64,000 bases of DNA from Kitasatospora sp. GP82. GTDB lineage: Bacteria; Actinomycetota; Actinomycetes; Streptomycetales; Streptomycetaceae. Where the stretch lies: assembly GCF_029892105.1 (NCBI RefSeq), contig NZ_JARZAJ010000013.1:159222-223221 (forward strand), in the 5' to 3' direction. The notes under the pieces are model-generated. The model ran no database searches. It saw only the letters and a list, made by a program, of their open reading frames with translations, and had not been told where the DNA came from. The translations under genes and the position numbers were made by a program. Of this stretch, positions 34,394 through 46,141 are shown one piece after another. Position 1 is the stretch's first letter. The number at the start of each line of letters is the position of its first letter.

Positions 34394-35124
34394 GTTCTCT
34401 TCTGCTCCTCACCAACGCACTGCAGCCGTCCGCCGAGGTACTGCCCGCCCTGGGACTGCTACTGCACAACGTCCGGGTGGCGCCCGCCGAGGGCTCCGCC
34501 CTGGTCGACACCCCCAGCGCCGACGTGATCCTGGTCGACGGCCGGCGCGACCTGCCGCAGATCCGCAGCCTGTGCCAGCTGCTGCGCTCCACCGGGATCG
34601 GCTGTCCGCTGATCCTGGTGGTCACCGAGGGCGGGCTGGCGGCCGTCACCGCCGAGTGGGGCATCGACGACGTCCTGCTGGACACGGCGGGTCCTGCCGA
34701 GGTGGAGGCCAGGCTCCGGCTCTCCATGGGCCGCCTCCAGGTGGCGATGGACGACAGCCCGATGGAGATCCGCAACGGCGACCTCTCGGTGGACGAGGCC
34801 ACGTACTCCGCCAAGATCAAGGGCCGGGTACTGGACCTCACCTTCAAGGAGTTCGAGCTGCTCAAGTACCTCGCCCAGCATCCGGGCCGGGTCTTCACCC
34901 GCGCCCAGCTGCTGCAGGAGGTCTGGGGCTACGACTACTTCGGGGGCACCCGTACCGTCGACGTCCATGTCCGGCGGCTGCGGGCCAAGCTGGGCGTGGA
35001 GCACGAGCAGCTGATCGGCACCGTCCGCAACGTCGGCTACCGCTTCGTGGTGCCGACGCTGCCCGACAAGGGTGAGCGTCCGAGTGTCGAGGCCCCGAGA
35101 TCGGTGGCCGCGCAGGAGGTCTGA
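34390..35124 (+). CDS. glnR: Global nitrogen regulator GlnR
   Basis: A 244-residue OmpR-family response regulator closely matching S. coelicolor GlnR (SCO4159). The receiver domain (1-120) starts [13 protein letters not shown] and has one Asp at the phospho-site ([12 protein letters not shown]), but the usual acidic pocket is reduced. GlnR acts as an orphan regulator through a charge-based dimer. The winged-helix domain ([31 protein letters not shown]) is canonical. It controls nitrogen assimilation genes such as glnA, amtB and nir. No sensor kinase is adjacent. A terminator follows. Confidence 0.95.
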   Translation: MSSLLLLTNALQPSAEVLPALGLLLHNVRVAPAEGSALVDTPSADVILVDGRRDLPQIRSLCQLLRSTGIGCPLILVVTEGGLAAVTAEWGIDDVLLDTAGPAEVEARLRLSMGRLQVAMDDSPMEIRNGDLSVDEATYSAKIKGRVLDLTFKEFELLKYLAQHPGRVFTRAQLLQEVWGYDYFGGTRTVDVHVRRLRAKLGVEHEQLIGTVRNVGYRFVVPTLPDKGERPSVEAPRSVAAQEV

Positions 35125-35131
35125 ACGCCGG

Positions 35132-35165
35132 GCCGGGCGGTCGCGATCGACGGCGACCGCCCGGC
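35132..35165 (+). terminator. Terminator after glnR
   Basis: Perfect 13-bp arms (35132-35144 and 35153-35165) with an eight-base loop, eight bases after the glnR stop. Confidence 0.82.
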
Positions 35166-35257
35166 TTGTCCGCTTCTGCACCGGCTTGCACTTGCGGACT
35201 CCCGGATTCCGTGACGCTGCTCATACCGCTGTCGCGCCACCCGCGTAGACTCCCTGC

Positions 35258-36301
35258 GTGGCCAAGGTGACGCGCGACGATGTAGCCCGACTGGCTGGGA
35301 CCTCGACGGCGGTCGTCAGCTACGTCATCAACAATGGGCCGCGACCGGTCGCGCCCGCGACCAAGGAGAAGGTGCTCGCGGCGATCGACCAGCTCGGCTA
35401 CCGGCCGAACAGCGTCGCCCAGGCGATGGCCTCCCGTCGCACCAACCTGATCGGCATGGTCGTCCCCGACGCCCGCCAGCCGTTCTTCGCCGAGATGGCA
35501 CACGCCGTGGAACGCGCCGCCTCCGAGCGCGGCAAGCTGGTGCTGATCGGCAACTCCGACTACGTGGACGACCGCGAGGTGCACTACGTCCGCGCCTTCC
35601 TCGGTATGCGGGTCTCCGGCCTGATCCTGGTCAGCCAGGGCCCCTCCCAGCGCGCGGCGGAGGAGTTCGCCGCGATGGAGGGCGCCAAGGTGGTGCTGCT
35701 GCACCGCCGGCCCGAGGCGATCGACGACGTCGCGGTGGTCAGTGACGACGTGGCCGGCGCCGAACTGGCCGTCCGCCACCTGCTGGAGGTGCACGGACAC
35801 CCGTACGTGCTCTGCTTCGGCGGCCCGGTGGAGGCCCCCGCTCCCGGCGACCCGGTCATCGACCACGTCGAGGGCTGGCAGCGGGCGATGGACGCGCACG
35901 GGCTGCCCACCGAGCCGTACCTGATGGACGCCCCCTTCAACCGCTACGGCGCCTACCAGGTCGCCCTCGACCTGCTCCGCTCCCCCGAGCGGCCCTCGGC
36001 CATCTTCTGCTCCACCGACGACCAGGCGATCGGCGTCCTGCGCGCCGCCCGCGAGGCGGGCCTGCGGGTACCGGAGGACCTCGCCGTGGCGGGCTACGAC
36101 GACGTGCCCGAGGCGGCCTTCGTGGACCCGCCGCTGACCACCGTCGCCTCCGACCGCGACGCGATGGCGCGGGCGGCGGTCGACCTGGTGCTGGACGACT
36201 CGCTGATGGTCCCGGGCTCGGACACCGAGCGGGTCCGCAAGTTCCCGTCGCACCTGGTGGTACGGCGTTCCTGCGGCTGCAACCCGCCCGAGGGCAACTG
36301 A
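35258..36301 (+). CDS. LacI-family transcriptional regulator
   Basis: A 347-residue repressor. The helix-turn-helix ([28 protein letters not shown]) is followed by the hinge and a periplasmic-binding-protein-like ligand domain. The C-terminus RRSCGCN is also typical of LacI proteins in Streptomyces. GTG 35258 is preceded by TAGACT six bases before it and lacks a Shine-Dalgarno, so a leaderless mRNA is likely. No sugar transporter or hydrolase is adjacent; its target is unknown. Confidence 0.92.
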   Translation: MAKVTRDDVARLAGTSTAVVSYVINNGPRPVAPATKEKVLAAIDQLGYRPNSVAQAMASRRTNLIGMVVPDARQPFFAEMAHAVERAASERGKLVLIGNSDYVDDREVHYVRAFLGMRVSGLILVSQGPSQRAAEEFAAMEGAKVVLLHRRPEAIDDVAVVSDDVAGAELAVRHLLEVHGHPYVLCFGGPVEAPAPGDPVIDHVEGWQRAMDAHGLPTEPYLMDAPFNRYGAYQVALDLLRSPERPSAIFCSTDDQAIGVLRAAREAGLRVPEDLAVAGYDDVPEAAFVDPPLTTVASDRDAMARAAVDLVLDDSLMVPGSDTERVRKFPSHLVVRRSCGCNPPEGN

Positions 36302-36418
36302 CCGGCGAACCGGACTGATCCGTACGCTGACCTGGCTTTATGAGAAGCTGACAGGCTTCTCGGAGGCTTCTGAGTCAGTTCTCACCAGATTTTCATGCAG
36401 TGGGCGGACGTTGGATCC

Positions 36419-37480
<1,062 letters not shown>

Positions 37481-37572
37481 ACACCGAGGATCTCGGGCCG
37501 AACCACCCGTATCCCCGGCTCGCTCGACGGACAATTGCCCAGGACACCCGGACGCAGAAAGGGCCGCCGCCC

Positions 37573-38346
37573 ATGACTCCCCCCGCCGACGACCGCACCC
37601 CTGCCGAGGCAGCCGGCTCGAACGCCCGCCTCCTCGTGGTCGACGACGAGCCCGCGCTGCGGGACGCCCTGGAGAGCAGCCTCGCCTTCGAGGGCTACGA
37701 GGTCACCACCGCCACCGACGGCTACGAGGCACTGGACGCCGTCGAGCGCGAGAAGCCCGACCTCGTCCTGCTGGACATCATGATGCCCCGGATGGACGGC
37801 CTCACCGCCGTCCGCCGGATGCGGGCCCGGGGCGACACGGCACCGGTCCTGATGCTCACCGCCCGCGACGCCGTCGGCGACCGCGTCACCGGCCTGGACG
37901 TCGGCGCCGACGACTACCTCGCCAAGCCCTTCGAACTCGACGAACTGCTCGCCCGGGTACGGGCACTGCTGCGCCGCAACGCCATCGCCACCGAGGCGGC
38001 GGCCCGGGCCTCCGTCGAGGAGAACGACACCGAGGTCCTCTCCTTCGGCGGCCTGCGGATGAACGTCGCCACCAGGGAGGTCACCCGGGAGGGCAAGGCC
38101 ATCGAGCTCACCCGCACCGAGTTCATGCTCCTGGAGATGTTCCTCTCCCACCCCCGGCAGGTCCTGACCCGCGAGCAGATCCTCAAGGCCGTCTGGGGCT
38201 TCGACTTCGAGCCCTCCTCCAACTCGCTGGACGTGTACGTCATGTACCTCCGCCGCAAGACCGAACAGGGCGGCATGCCCCGCCTCATCCAGACCGTCCG
38301 CGGCGTCGGCTACGCCCTCCGCACCGCAGCAGGCGCGGCGGCGTGA
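37573..38346 (+). CDS. cssR: OmpR-family response regulator (CssR-like)
   Basis: A 257-residue response regulator. The receiver domain has acidic residues D24 and D25, phospho-Asp D68 in [13 protein letters not shown], Thr in MLTARDA and K118 in YLAKPFE. The winged helix ([31 protein letters not shown]) occupies the C-terminus. About 17 disordered residues precede the receiver. ATG 37573 follows AAAGGG. It overlaps the kinase gene by four bases. The symbol follows the reported CssRS pair (SCO4156/SCO4155) and is inferred from gene order. Confidence 0.9.
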   Translation: MTPPADDRTPAEAAGSNARLLVVDDEPALRDALESSLAFEGYEVTTATDGYEALDAVEREKPDLVLLDIMMPRMDGLTAVRRMRARGDTAPVLMLTARDAVGDRVTGLDVGADDYLAKPFELDELLARVRALLRRNAIATEAAARASVEENDTEVLSFGGLRMNVATREVTREGKAIELTRTEFMLLEMFLSHPRQVLTREQILKAVWGFDFEPSSNSLDVYVMYLRRKTEQGGMPRLIQTVRGVGYALRTAAGAAA

Positions 38347-39818
38347 AACTGCTCCACCGGCTGACCGACTGGTTCCGCGCCCGCTCCCTGCGGGGCCGGC
38401 TGGCCATGCTCACCGCCGCCGCCGTCGCGGTCACCATCGCGCTCGCCGCGCTGGCCTGCTGGTTCCTGGTCAGCAACCAGCTGTACGGGCAGGTGCAGCA
38501 GACCCTGCGGGAAGCTCCGAATCCGCGACCGCAGGACCTGTTGTGCGGATCGACCGCCCAACAGGCACTCACTCTCGCCGAGACCACCGCCAAGCAGGTG
38601 GAAGCCGGTCGGCCGTACCCGCCATTGCACGGGTACAACAAGTGGGACATCCAGTTGGTCGCCGCCGACGGCACGGTCTGCCTCCCGATCAACTCGACCA
38701 GACTCATCCAGAATGACCCCGCCGATCTCGACCGTCTCGGCTCCGGCCCCACCTACACCTACCGGGACGGCAGCTACGAGATCGGCCGACCCGCGCTGAT
38801 CCGCCAGTCCCCGGTGACGCTGACGTTCCCCGACGGAACGAGCAAGCCGTTCGTGATGCTGGTGGCCAACGACACGACTCACACCCAGGACTCACTGCGC
38901 GGCCTCGCCCTCGGCCTGCTCGGCGTGGCCGGGCTCGGGGTGGTCGGAGCCGGGCTCACCGGACGGCTGGTGGCCCGGCAGGCACTCAAGCCCGTCGACC
39001 AACTGACCGACGTGGTCGAGCACATCGCCCGTACCGAGGAGGTCGGCACGACCATCCCGGTGCACGGGAGCGACGAGATCGCCCGGCTGTCCGCCTCGTT
39101 CAACTCGATGTCCACCGCGCTCGCCAACTCCCGTGACCGGCAGACCCGTCTGATCGCCGATGCCGGACACGAGCTGCGCACCCCGCTCACCTCGCTGCGC
39201 ACCAACGTCGACCTGCTGATCCGCAGCGACGAGACCGGCCGCCCGCTGCCACCGGCAACCAAGACCAAGCTGCTGGGCAATATGAAGGCGCAGATGCAGG
39301 AACTGACCCTGCTCATCGGCGATCTGCTCCAGCTCTCCCGCCCCGACTCCCCCAAGCCCGGCCAGAACCTGACGGTCGTCGCCCTGCACGAGATCGCCAC
39401 CCGTGCGGTCGACCGGGCGAAGCTGCGCGGTCCCGGCCTCGGCTTCGAGGTCGCCATAGACCCCTGGTACGTCCACGGTGACGCCGCCGCCCTGGAGCGG
39501 GCCGTGATCAACCTGCTGGACAACGCGGTCAAGTACTCCCCGCCCGGCGGCACCATCGACATCGCCCTGCACCAGGGCACGCTGACCGTCCGCGACCGCG
39601 GCCCCGGCATTCCGCCCGAGGAACTCCCGTACGTCTTCGACCGGTTCTGGCGCTCCCCGTCCTCCCGCCAGCTCCCCGGCTCCGGCCTCGGTCTTTCGAT
39701 CGTCGCCCAGACCGTCCAGGACACCGGCGGCGAGGTCGCCCTCGGCCCCGCCCCGGACGGCGGGCCCGGCACCCTGGCCACCGTACGGCTGCCCGGCGCA
39801 GCCGAGAAGCCTGAATAG
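38343..39818 (+). CDS. cssS: Sensor histidine kinase (CssS-like)
   Basis: A 491-residue kinase with two transmembrane helices (about 20-43 and 186-207) flanking a roughly 140-residue extracytoplasmic sensor. A HAMP linker (208-260), HisKA with H276 in [12 protein letters not shown], and a HATPase domain ([34 protein letters not shown]) follow. GTG 38343 overlaps the regulator stop (GTGA), so translation is coupled. CssS-type kinases sense misfolded secreted protein. A strong terminator follows. Confidence 0.92.
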   Translation: MKLLHRLTDWFRARSLRGRLAMLTAAAVAVTIALAALACWFLVSNQLYGQVQQTLREAPNPRPQDLLCGSTAQQALTLAETTAKQVEAGRPYPPLHGYNKWDIQLVAADGTVCLPINSTRLIQNDPADLDRLGSGPTYTYRDGSYEIGRPALIRQSPVTLTFPDGTSKPFVMLVANDTTHTQDSLRGLALGLLGVAGLGVVGAGLTGRLVARQALKPVDQLTDVVEHIARTEEVGTTIPVHGSDEIARLSASFNSMSTALANSRDRQTRLIADAGHELRTPLTSLRTNVDLLIRSDETGRPLPPATKTKLLGNMKAQMQELTLLIGDLLQLSRPDSPKPGQNLTVVALHEIATRAVDRAKLRGPGLGFEVAIDPWYVHGDAAALERAVINLLDNAVKYSPPGGTIDIALHQGTLTVRDRGPGIPPEELPYVFDRFWRSPSSRQLPGSGLGLSIVAQTVQDTGGEVALGPAPDGGPGTLATVRLPGAAEKPE

Positions 39819-39821
39819 CGC

Positions 39822-39855
39822 GAGGGGCGGGGCGCCCGCAGGCGCCCCGCCCCTC
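39822..39855. terminator. Bidirectional terminator between the kinase and nucleotidase genes
   Basis: Perfect 15-bp GC-rich arms (39822-39836 and 39841-39855) with loop CGCA, between convergent genes. Confidence 0.85.
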
Positions 39856-39871
39856 ACCGCCAGCCAGCGGG

Positions 39872-41665
39872 TCAGTCCTTGTCCTGGCCCACGCCGACGA
39901 CCTTGACCCGGTCCTGCGCCGGGACGGACAGCGGGGCGCCCGCCTTGCTGTGCGAGCCGAGGTAGGCGGTGAACACGTCCAGGTCGGAGGCGCCCACCAG
40001 CTTGTCCGTACCGGCCGCGAAGGCGGGGAAGCCGTCGCCGCCACCGGCCAGGAACTCGTTGGCCGCGACGCGGTAGGAGGCGGCCGGGTCGATCGGGGCG
40101 CCGTTGAGCCTGACCGTGTCGACCACGATCCGGTCGGCGCCGCTCTTGTTGAGGTCGAGGGTGTAGGTGAGACCCGCCGAGGGCTGGAGGATCTTCGGTG
40201 CCTCGGTGTTCGGCCCGCTCACCTGCTGCTGGAGCAGCTGGATGATCTGGGCACCCGTCAGCGTCTTCACCTGCATCATGTTGGTGAACGGCTGGACGGT
40301 GAACGCCTCGCCGTACGTCACCACGCCGTCGCCCTCGCTGCCGCTCGCCTTGTACACCAGGTCGGAGCGGATACCACCGGGGTTCATGAAGGCGATCTGT
40401 GCGCCGCCCTTGTCCTTGGGCGAGAGCCCGTCCAGCTGGGCATCGGCGATGACGTCGCCGAGCGGCTTCTCGAAGGCAGTGGAGCCACGGCCGTTGATGT
40501 CCGCGCCGATGTAGCCGACCGGGCGGCCCGCGATCGGGGCGGCCAGCTTGCCGTAGTAGTCGATCAGCCTGGTCATGTCCGGCGCCTTGGGCAGATCGCG
40601 CCGCACCACGTGGTTGGCAGCAGTGACCGAGGGTCGGACGATGGCCCCGGTGCGCTTGTCCATCTTCAGGTCGATCTCGGTGTAGAGGCGGCCGAAGGAG
40701 GCGGCGCTGGTGACCGAGCGCGGGGTGCCGTCGGGGTCGGGGATGGTGCAGGCGTACGAGTTGTGGGTGTGGCCGGTGACGATCGCGCCCACCGCCGGGT
40801 CGATCTTCCTGGCGATGTCCACGATCGGCCCCGAAATGCCCTGACCGGCCGGACCGCAGTCGTAGTTGTAGGTACTGGAGGCCGGGTACCCGCCCTCGTG
40901 GATCAGCGCGACGATCGAGTTGACGCCCTTGCGCTTGAGTTCGGCGGCGTACTTGTTGATCGTGGCGACCTCGCCCGCGAACTTGAGGCCCTTGACGCCC
41001 TCCGCCGTGACGATGTTGGGCGTGCCCTCCAGCGTCACCCCGATGAAGCCGACCTTCACGCCGTGCACGTTCTTGACCCAGTACGGGGGAAGCAGGGTGC
41101 GGCCGGTCTTCTCGCTGGTCACATTGGCGGCCAGGTACTGGAACTCGGCGCCCTTGAAGGTGCGGCCCCCGACGTAGCAGCCGTCGGTCGGGTGGCAGCC
41201 GCCGTTCTGCATCCGCAGCAGCTCGGCCGAGCCCTCGTCGAACTCGTGGTTGCCGACGCTGGTCACGTCCAGGCCGAGCTTGTTCATCGCCTCGATGGTC
41301 GGCTCGTCGTGGAACAGCCCCGAGAGCAGCGGGCTGGCGCCGACGATGTCACCGGCGGCGACGGTGACCGTGTTGCGATGGCCCTCACGCGCCCGGCGCA
41401 GCGCGGTCGCCAGGTACTCCACACCGCCGGCCGGGGTCGAGACGACCTTGCCGGTCGCCGGGTCGACCTCCTGAATGGTGCCGGAGGACCCGGCCGGGGG
41501 CTCCAGGTTGCCGTGGAAGTCGTTGATGGCGAGGAGTTGGAGGTCCTCGACCTTCGGCTTGTGGTGACCGTGCGCCTGAGCGGCCCCCGGCATCACCACG
41601 GTGCCGAACAGCCCGGCAGTGGCGGCCACCGCCAGTGCCACGCGACGGTACCTGGATGTGGACAT
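39872..41665 (-). CDS. Secreted bifunctional metallophosphatase/5'-nucleotidase
   Basis: A 597-residue extracellular enzyme. A signal peptide (MSTSRYRRVALAVAATAGLF...AQA) ends near residue 32. The calcineurin-like phosphoesterase domain has metal motifs INDFHGNLEP, AGDIVGASP, GNHEFDEG and GHTHN, and the C-terminal 5'-nucleotidase domain carries FMNPGGIRSDL and NEFLAGGGDGFPAF. It should release phosphate from nucleotides outside the cell. ATG 41665 follows GGGGGAGA. Phosphate control is plausible given the neighbourhood, but I see no clear PHO box in its upstream region. Confidence 0.92.
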   Translation of the reverse strand: MSTSRYRRVALAVAATAGLFGTVVMPGAAQAHGHHKPKVEDLQLLAINDFHGNLEPPAGSSGTIQEVDPATGKVVSTPAGGVEYLATALRRAREGHRNTVTVAAGDIVGASPLLSGLFHDEPTIEAMNKLGLDVTSVGNHEFDEGSAELLRMQNGGCHPTDGCYVGGRTFKGAEFQYLAANVTSEKTGRTLLPPYWVKNVHGVKVGFIGVTLEGTPNIVTAEGVKGLKFAGEVATINKYAAELKRKGVNSIVALIHEGGYPASSTYNYDCGPAGQGISGPIVDIARKIDPAVGAIVTGHTHNSYACTIPDPDGTPRSVTSAASFGRLYTEIDLKMDKRTGAIVRPSVTAANHVVRRDLPKAPDMTRLIDYYGKLAAPIAGRPVGYIGADINGRGSTAFEKPLGDVIADAQLDGLSPKDKGGAQIAFMNPGGIRSDLVYKASGSEGDGVVTYGEAFTVQPFTNMMQVKTLTGAQIIQLLQQQVSGPNTEAPKILQPSAGLTYTLDLNKSGADRIVVDTVRLNGAPIDPAASYRVAANEFLAGGGDGFPAFAAGTDKLVGASDLDVFTAYLGSHSKAGAPLSVPAQDRVKVVGVGQDKD

Positions 41666-41853
41666 ACGTCTCCCCCTGATCGCGGTCTTTACGAATCCTT
41701 GATCATGCAGCCTAGGGTCAACGCGCGTAGCTGTCATGGCCCCTGACGTAACGGAAGGATCTCCGCAACGGGGCAACCATCAGGGGCGCGGGGCTCTGCT
41801 TGTGGGTTACCCCTTGCCCCTGGAGTCGGCTGCTGCCCCGGAGGCTGGCCCGG

Positions 41854-43203
41854 CTACATCCGGGGTTCGGCGGCGAGGTGCTGTTCGGCGCGGTGGCGCT
41901 CGGCCACCGCGTCCTCGGTCATCGCGCGGTCGGTGTAGACCAGCGGGCGCTCGGCGTCGGTGATGATGTGCTTGACCACCTGCACATTGCCGTTGACGTC
42001 CCAGACCGCGATACCGGGCGACAGGGTCGGGATGATCTCGACGGCCCAGCGGGGCAGGCCCAGCACCCGGCCGGTGGCTCTGGCCTCCTCCGCCTTCTGC
42101 ATGTAGATCGTCCTGGTGGAGGCCATCTTGAGGATCGCCGAGGCCTCCTTGGCCGCCGCACCGTCCACCACGTCCGAGAGGTGGTGGACCACCGCGACGA
42201 AGGACAGGCCGAGGCGCCGCCCGAACTTCAGCAGCCGCTGGAACAGCTGCGCCACGAACGGGCTGTTGATGATGTGCCAGGCCTCCTCGACCAGGAAGAT
42301 GCGCTTCACCCGGTCGGGACGCAGCCAGGTGTGCTCCAGCCAGACGCCGACGATCGCCATCAGGATCGGCATGGCGATCGAGTTGCGGTCGATGTGCGAG
42401 AGGTCGAAGACGATCAGCGGCGCGTCCAGGTCGATGCCGTCCGTGGTCGGCCCGTCGAACATGCCCCGCAGGTCGCCGTCGACCAGCCGGTCCAGCACCA
42501 GCGCGACATCCAGACCCCATGACTGGACGTCGTCCACGGCGACGCCGAGCGACTGAAGGGAGGAGAGCTCGGGGCTGCGCAGGGTGCTGATGATGTCGTC
42601 GAGGACGGGCTGGCGGTCCGTCACCGAGGCGATCACATGCGCATGCGCGGCCTTCAGGGCGAACCCGGCCCGCTCCTCCAGGCTGCGGCCCATCGCGACC
42701 TCGATGATGGTCCGCAGCAGCGAGAGCTGGCCGTGCGTGGTGATCGCGGGGTCGAGCGGGTTGAGCCTGACCCCGCCGTCCCGGGCGGCCATCGGGTCGA
42801 GGCGGACGGACTTTATCCCCAGCGCGTTGGCGATCAGGTTCCACTCGCCGACGCCGTCCTCGCCCTGCGCGTCCAGCACCACCACCTGCCGGTCGCGGAA
42901 CCGCAGTTGGCGCAGCACATACGTCTTCTCCAGCGCCGACTTGCCGTTGCCCGACTCGCCGAGCACCAGCCAGTGCGGTGCCGGGAGCTGCTGACCGTAC
43001 AGCTGGAACGGATCGTAGACGTACCCCTTGCCGCTGTACACCTCACGACCGATGATCACGCCGGAGTCGCCCAACCCGGGTGCGGCGGTGGGCAGATAGA
43101 CGGCCTGCGCCTGTCCGGTGGAGGTGCGCACGGGCAGCCGGGTGGTCTCCACCTTGCCGAACATCAGGCTGGTGAACGAGTCGGTGAGGTTGCCGAGCGC
43201 CAT
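41854..43203 (-). CDS. VirB4/TraC-like ATPase of a T4SS-like locus
   Basis: A 449-residue ATPase with Walker A GESGNGKSALEKT near residue 85 and Walker B IFLVEEAWH near 300. The overall order (KGYVYDPFQLYG, then PHWLVLGESGNGKS) resembles VirB4/TrbE-type conjugation ATPases, though it is shorter because the N-terminal half of VirB4 is missing; the partner gene upstream may supply it. ATG 43203 follows GGAGG, 21 bases after the upstream gene. The locus resembles the S. coelicolor cmd cluster (SCO4126-4131), which affects differentiation. Confidence 0.85.
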   Translation of the reverse strand: MALGNLTDSFTSLMFGKVETTRLPVRTSTGQAQAVYLPTAAPGLGDSGVIIGREVYSGKGYVYDPFQLYGQQLPAPHWLVLGESGNGKSALEKTYVLRQLRFRDRQVVVLDAQGEDGVGEWNLIANALGIKSVRLDPMAARDGGVRLNPLDPAITTHGQLSLLRTIIEVAMGRSLEERAGFALKAAHAHVIASVTDRQPVLDDIISTLRSPELSSLQSLGVAVDDVQSWGLDVALVLDRLVDGDLRGMFDGPTTDGIDLDAPLIVFDLSHIDRNSIAMPILMAIVGVWLEHTWLRPDRVKRIFLVEEAWHIINSPFVAQLFQRLLKFGRRLGLSFVAVVHHLSDVVDGAAAKEASAILKMASTRTIYMQKAEEARATGRVLGLPRWAVEIIPTLSPGIAVWDVNGNVQVVKHIITDAERPLVYTDRAMTEDAVAERHRAEQHLAAEPRM

Positions 43204-43224
43204 GACGGGGCCTCCAGAGGGGAA

Positions 43225-44799
43225 TCAGCGGCGGATGCCCGTGGCGAACGGGAGGGTGTTGACGAAGGCCCGGTGGTGCTCGCGGTCGCACCACTCCAGC
43301 TTGAGGTAGCTCTTGCCCGCCGAGGCGCGGATGGTCCGCTTGTCGCGGGCCAGCGCCTCGGGGTTGCGCGAGGAGACGGTGATGTAGCCGACCAGGTTGA
43401 CCCCGGCCGCGCCCGAGGCCAGGTCGTCGCCGCGCTGGTCGACACGGCCGGTGTGGGCCAGGTCGCGCGGATCGACCGTGCGGTTCATCTTGGCGGCCCG
43501 GCTGGACTCGGCCTCGTCGTTGGTCTTCTCGGTGAGCATCCGCTCGATCGCGACGTCCGTGGGTTCCAGGTCCATGGTGACGGCGACCGTCCGGATCACA
43601 TCCGGGGTGTGCACCAGCAGCGGGGCGAGGAAGTTGACGCCGACCGGGGTGAGCGGCCACTCCTTGATCCAGGCGGTGGCGTGGCACCACGGCTCCCGGG
43701 TGGCCGACTCACGCGTCTTGGCCTGCAGGAACTGCGGGTGGGTGGCATCCAGCTCGGCCGGCCAGGCGTTGCGCCGCGACATCGCCTGGATGTGGTCGAT
43801 CGGGTGGTCCGGGTCGTACATCGAGTGCAGCAGCGAGGAGAGCCGGGCCTGGCCCAGCGGCTGGCGCACCCGGATGTCCGCCTCCGCCAGCCGCGCGCAG
43901 ATGTCGGTCAGCTCACGGGCCATCACGGCCGCGAGCCCGTCGTCGTCCCTGGACCGGCGATCACCCGCCGTCCGGCCCATCGCGTGCGCCTCCGAGGCCA
44001 GGTCCCGGGTGTAGTGCATACAGGCCACCAGGTAGGCCCGGTGCTGCTCGGAGGAGGTGGAGACCATCGACTGCAACTGGTCGTAGGAGTCCTTGAGCCA
44101 GCCCGGCGCGTCCGCGGCGCCGCGCCGCTCGACGTCCTTGGCGTGCGCGTCCGGGTCGGCGGGCAGGGTGCGGGCCAGGATCTGGAGCCGGGTCACAAAG
44201 CCGTCGCCGTTGGCGACGTGCTTGAGCAGCGTGCCGAAGCGGTCGACCAGCGCCTCCTGGTCCTCCGAGTCGCGCAGACCGACACCGGGCCCCTCGATCT
44301 CGATCGCGGCGGTGACGGTCCGGCGCTCCAGGTGCATCAGCACCGCGACCTCGTCCGGACCGAACGGCGCGCTCAGCCAGCGCAGTCGGCCGACCCCGGG
44401 AGGCGGGCCGACCTCGACCTCGCGGCCGTCCAGCCGGGTGCCCGCGTCCACCACGTCCGAGCGCCACAGCGCCCGACCGCTGCGCACGGTGCGCCGGTAG
44501 GTGCGGTTGATCTCCAGCCACTTGTAGAAGGTGCGGCGGCGGTACGGCACGTACACCGCGGCGATGGCGAGCAGCGGCAGGCCGACCAGGCCGCCGATCC
44601 GCAGCGGCAGGATCGGCATCAGCAGGCCCCACATCATGCCGAGGAAGGCCCCGAAGATGATCAGAATGATCTCTCCGGACTCCCGGTTGCGGCCGATCGG
44701 CGCGTTGGGGCGGGACTTGCCGATCAGATAGGTACGGCGCTGATGCACATACGGCTGGGCGTACTGGGCGCCGTACTGGCCGAGCGGTTCGCTGCTCAC
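43225..44799 (-). CDS. SCO6880-family protein, PrgI/VirB4 N-terminal-like
   Basis: A 524-residue protein with two transmembrane helices near the N-terminus (about 45-62 and 66-84) and a large cytoplasmic remainder. It matches the SCO6880 family, found with T4SS-like ATPases. The first part resembles PrgI/VirB3-like membrane proteins and the rest a VirB4 N-terminal domain, so this gene plus the next may equal one split VirB4. GTG 44799 follows GGAGGG. The fusion/split idea is inferred from gene order and length. Confidence 0.75.
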   Translation of the reverse strand: MSSEPLGQYGAQYAQPYVHQRRTYLIGKSRPNAPIGRNRESGEIILIIFGAFLGMMWGLLMPILPLRIGGLVGLPLLAIAAVYVPYRRRTFYKWLEINRTYRRTVRSGRALWRSDVVDAGTRLDGREVEVGPPPGVGRLRWLSAPFGPDEVAVLMHLERRTVTAAIEIEGPGVGLRDSEDQEALVDRFGTLLKHVANGDGFVTRLQILARTLPADPDAHAKDVERRGAADAPGWLKDSYDQLQSMVSTSSEQHRAYLVACMHYTRDLASEAHAMGRTAGDRRSRDDDGLAAVMARELTDICARLAEADIRVRQPLGQARLSSLLHSMYDPDHPIDHIQAMSRRNAWPAELDATHPQFLQAKTRESATREPWCHATAWIKEWPLTPVGVNFLAPLLVHTPDVIRTVAVTMDLEPTDVAIERMLTEKTNDEAESSRAAKMNRTVDPRDLAHTGRVDQRGDDLASGAAGVNLVGYITVSSRNPEALARDKRTIRASAGKSYLKLEWCDREHHRAFVNTLPFATGIRR

Positions 44800-44869
44800 G
44801 ACCCGTCACCCTCCCTTCGCTGAACTTCTGCCGGTGCTGCTGGTGATCACTCTGCCTGATCCGCGGGTG

Positions 44870-46141
44870 CTACTGCCCGGGGTTCGCGTCGCGTGGCGGC
44901 GGCGGAGTCGGCGGCGGGGCCGCCGGGGCCGCCGCCGGGGTGCGTCCCGCGTGGGCGGCGATACCCGGGGCGGCACCACCAGCGCCGCCGGCCCCCGAGG
45001 TCGAGGCGTTGGCGGCCTGCGGGCCCCCGCGCGAACCGTGGGCGGTGATGCCCTGCTTGACCAGGTTGGCCGGGCCGTTGATCATCGCCGACCCGGCACT
45101 GACCGCACTCGCCCTGGCCCGGCGCATCTGCAGCATCTCGTCGCCGAAGCCCGGCACGAAGCGGTAGACGGAAGCACTGGCGAAGATCGACAGGAAGAGG
45201 ATCGCAAGCCCCGAGAGCACCCGGGCGAAGTCGTCGTCCGCCCCGGCACCCGTGGCCACAGCCCCCGCCAGGCCGAGGATGATCACGATGATCGGCTTGG
45301 CCAGGTCGACGGCCACCATCACACCGGCCCAGCGGCGGACGTGCTTCCACAGCTGCTTGTCCACCAGGCCGGCGTACACGGCGGTGCCCAGCAGTGCCCC
45401 GACGTACAGCATCGCGGCGCGGATCAGCAGTTCGAGCCAGAGCACGGCGGCCGCCAGGACCGCCACCAGCGAGACGATGATCAGGATCAGCGGACCGCCG
45501 CCGAGGCTTCCCTTCTCCAGCGTGTCGGCGAAGCCGCCCAGATAGGTGCCGGTGTCGGACTTGGTACCCGCCGCGATGGCCTTGGTCAGCCCGTCGGTGG
45601 CACTCACCACGGTGTAGAGGATCAGCGGGGTGAAGGCGGAGGCGACCACCGTCAGCCACAGGAAGCCGATCGCCTCCGAGATCGCCTGACCGAGCGGCAC
45701 GCCGCGCACCGCCCGCTTGGTGACGGCCAGCAGCCAGAGCACCAGGGTGATCACGGTGGAGCCGGCGAAGACCACCGCGTACTGCTGCAGGAAGGCCGCG
45801 TTGGTGAAGTCCACCTGCGTGGTGCCGTCGATCGCACCGGACAGCTTGCGCACCACCCAGGCGGCGGCCTGCGCACAGCCCTTGGCCAGCGAGCCCAGCG
45901 GGTCGGTGACACTGCCGACCGGGCCGGTCGGGCCGACGTTGACGGCGCCGGGCGGCGGGCACAGCTGGTCGCCGCCCGGCAGCGGATTCGGGTGGCAGGT
46001 CGCGCTCGGGCCGGCACTCGGGCTCGCCGTCGGGTCGGCGAAGACCCGCTGGGCGGTGACCAGCGCGGCCAGCTGGAGCGTGGCGAGCGCGCCCCCGAGC
46101 GCACCCGCCCTATGGAGAAAGGAACCTCGGTCAGCGGGCAT
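44870..46141 (-). CDS. Polytopic VirB6/TrbL-like membrane protein
   Basis: A 423-residue integral membrane protein with a signal-like first helix (HRAGALGGALATLQLAALVTA) and five or six further helices between about 120 and 330. A Gly/Ala/Pro-rich cytoplasmic tail follows. Helix spacing and position match VirB6/TrbL components of type IV secretion channels. ATG 46141 follows GGAGG and overlaps the upstream gene by 11 bases, so the two are translationally coupled. Confidence 0.8.
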   Translation of the reverse strand: MPADRGSFLHRAGALGGALATLQLAALVTAQRVFADPTASPSAGPSATCHPNPLPGGDQLCPPPGAVNVGPTGPVGSVTDPLGSLAKGCAQAAAWVVRKLSGAIDGTTQVDFTNAAFLQQYAVVFAGSTVITLVLWLLAVTKRAVRGVPLGQAISEAIGFLWLTVVASAFTPLILYTVVSATDGLTKAIAAGTKSDTGTYLGGFADTLEKGSLGGGPLILIIVSLVAVLAAAVLWLELLIRAAMLYVGALLGTAVYAGLVDKQLWKHVRRWAGVMVAVDLAKPIIVIILGLAGAVATGAGADDDFARVLSGLAILFLSIFASASVYRFVPGFGDEMLQMRRARASAVSAGSAMINGPANLVKQGITAHGSRGGPQAANASTSGAGGAGGAAPGIAAHAGRTPAAAPAAPPPTPPPPRDANPGQ

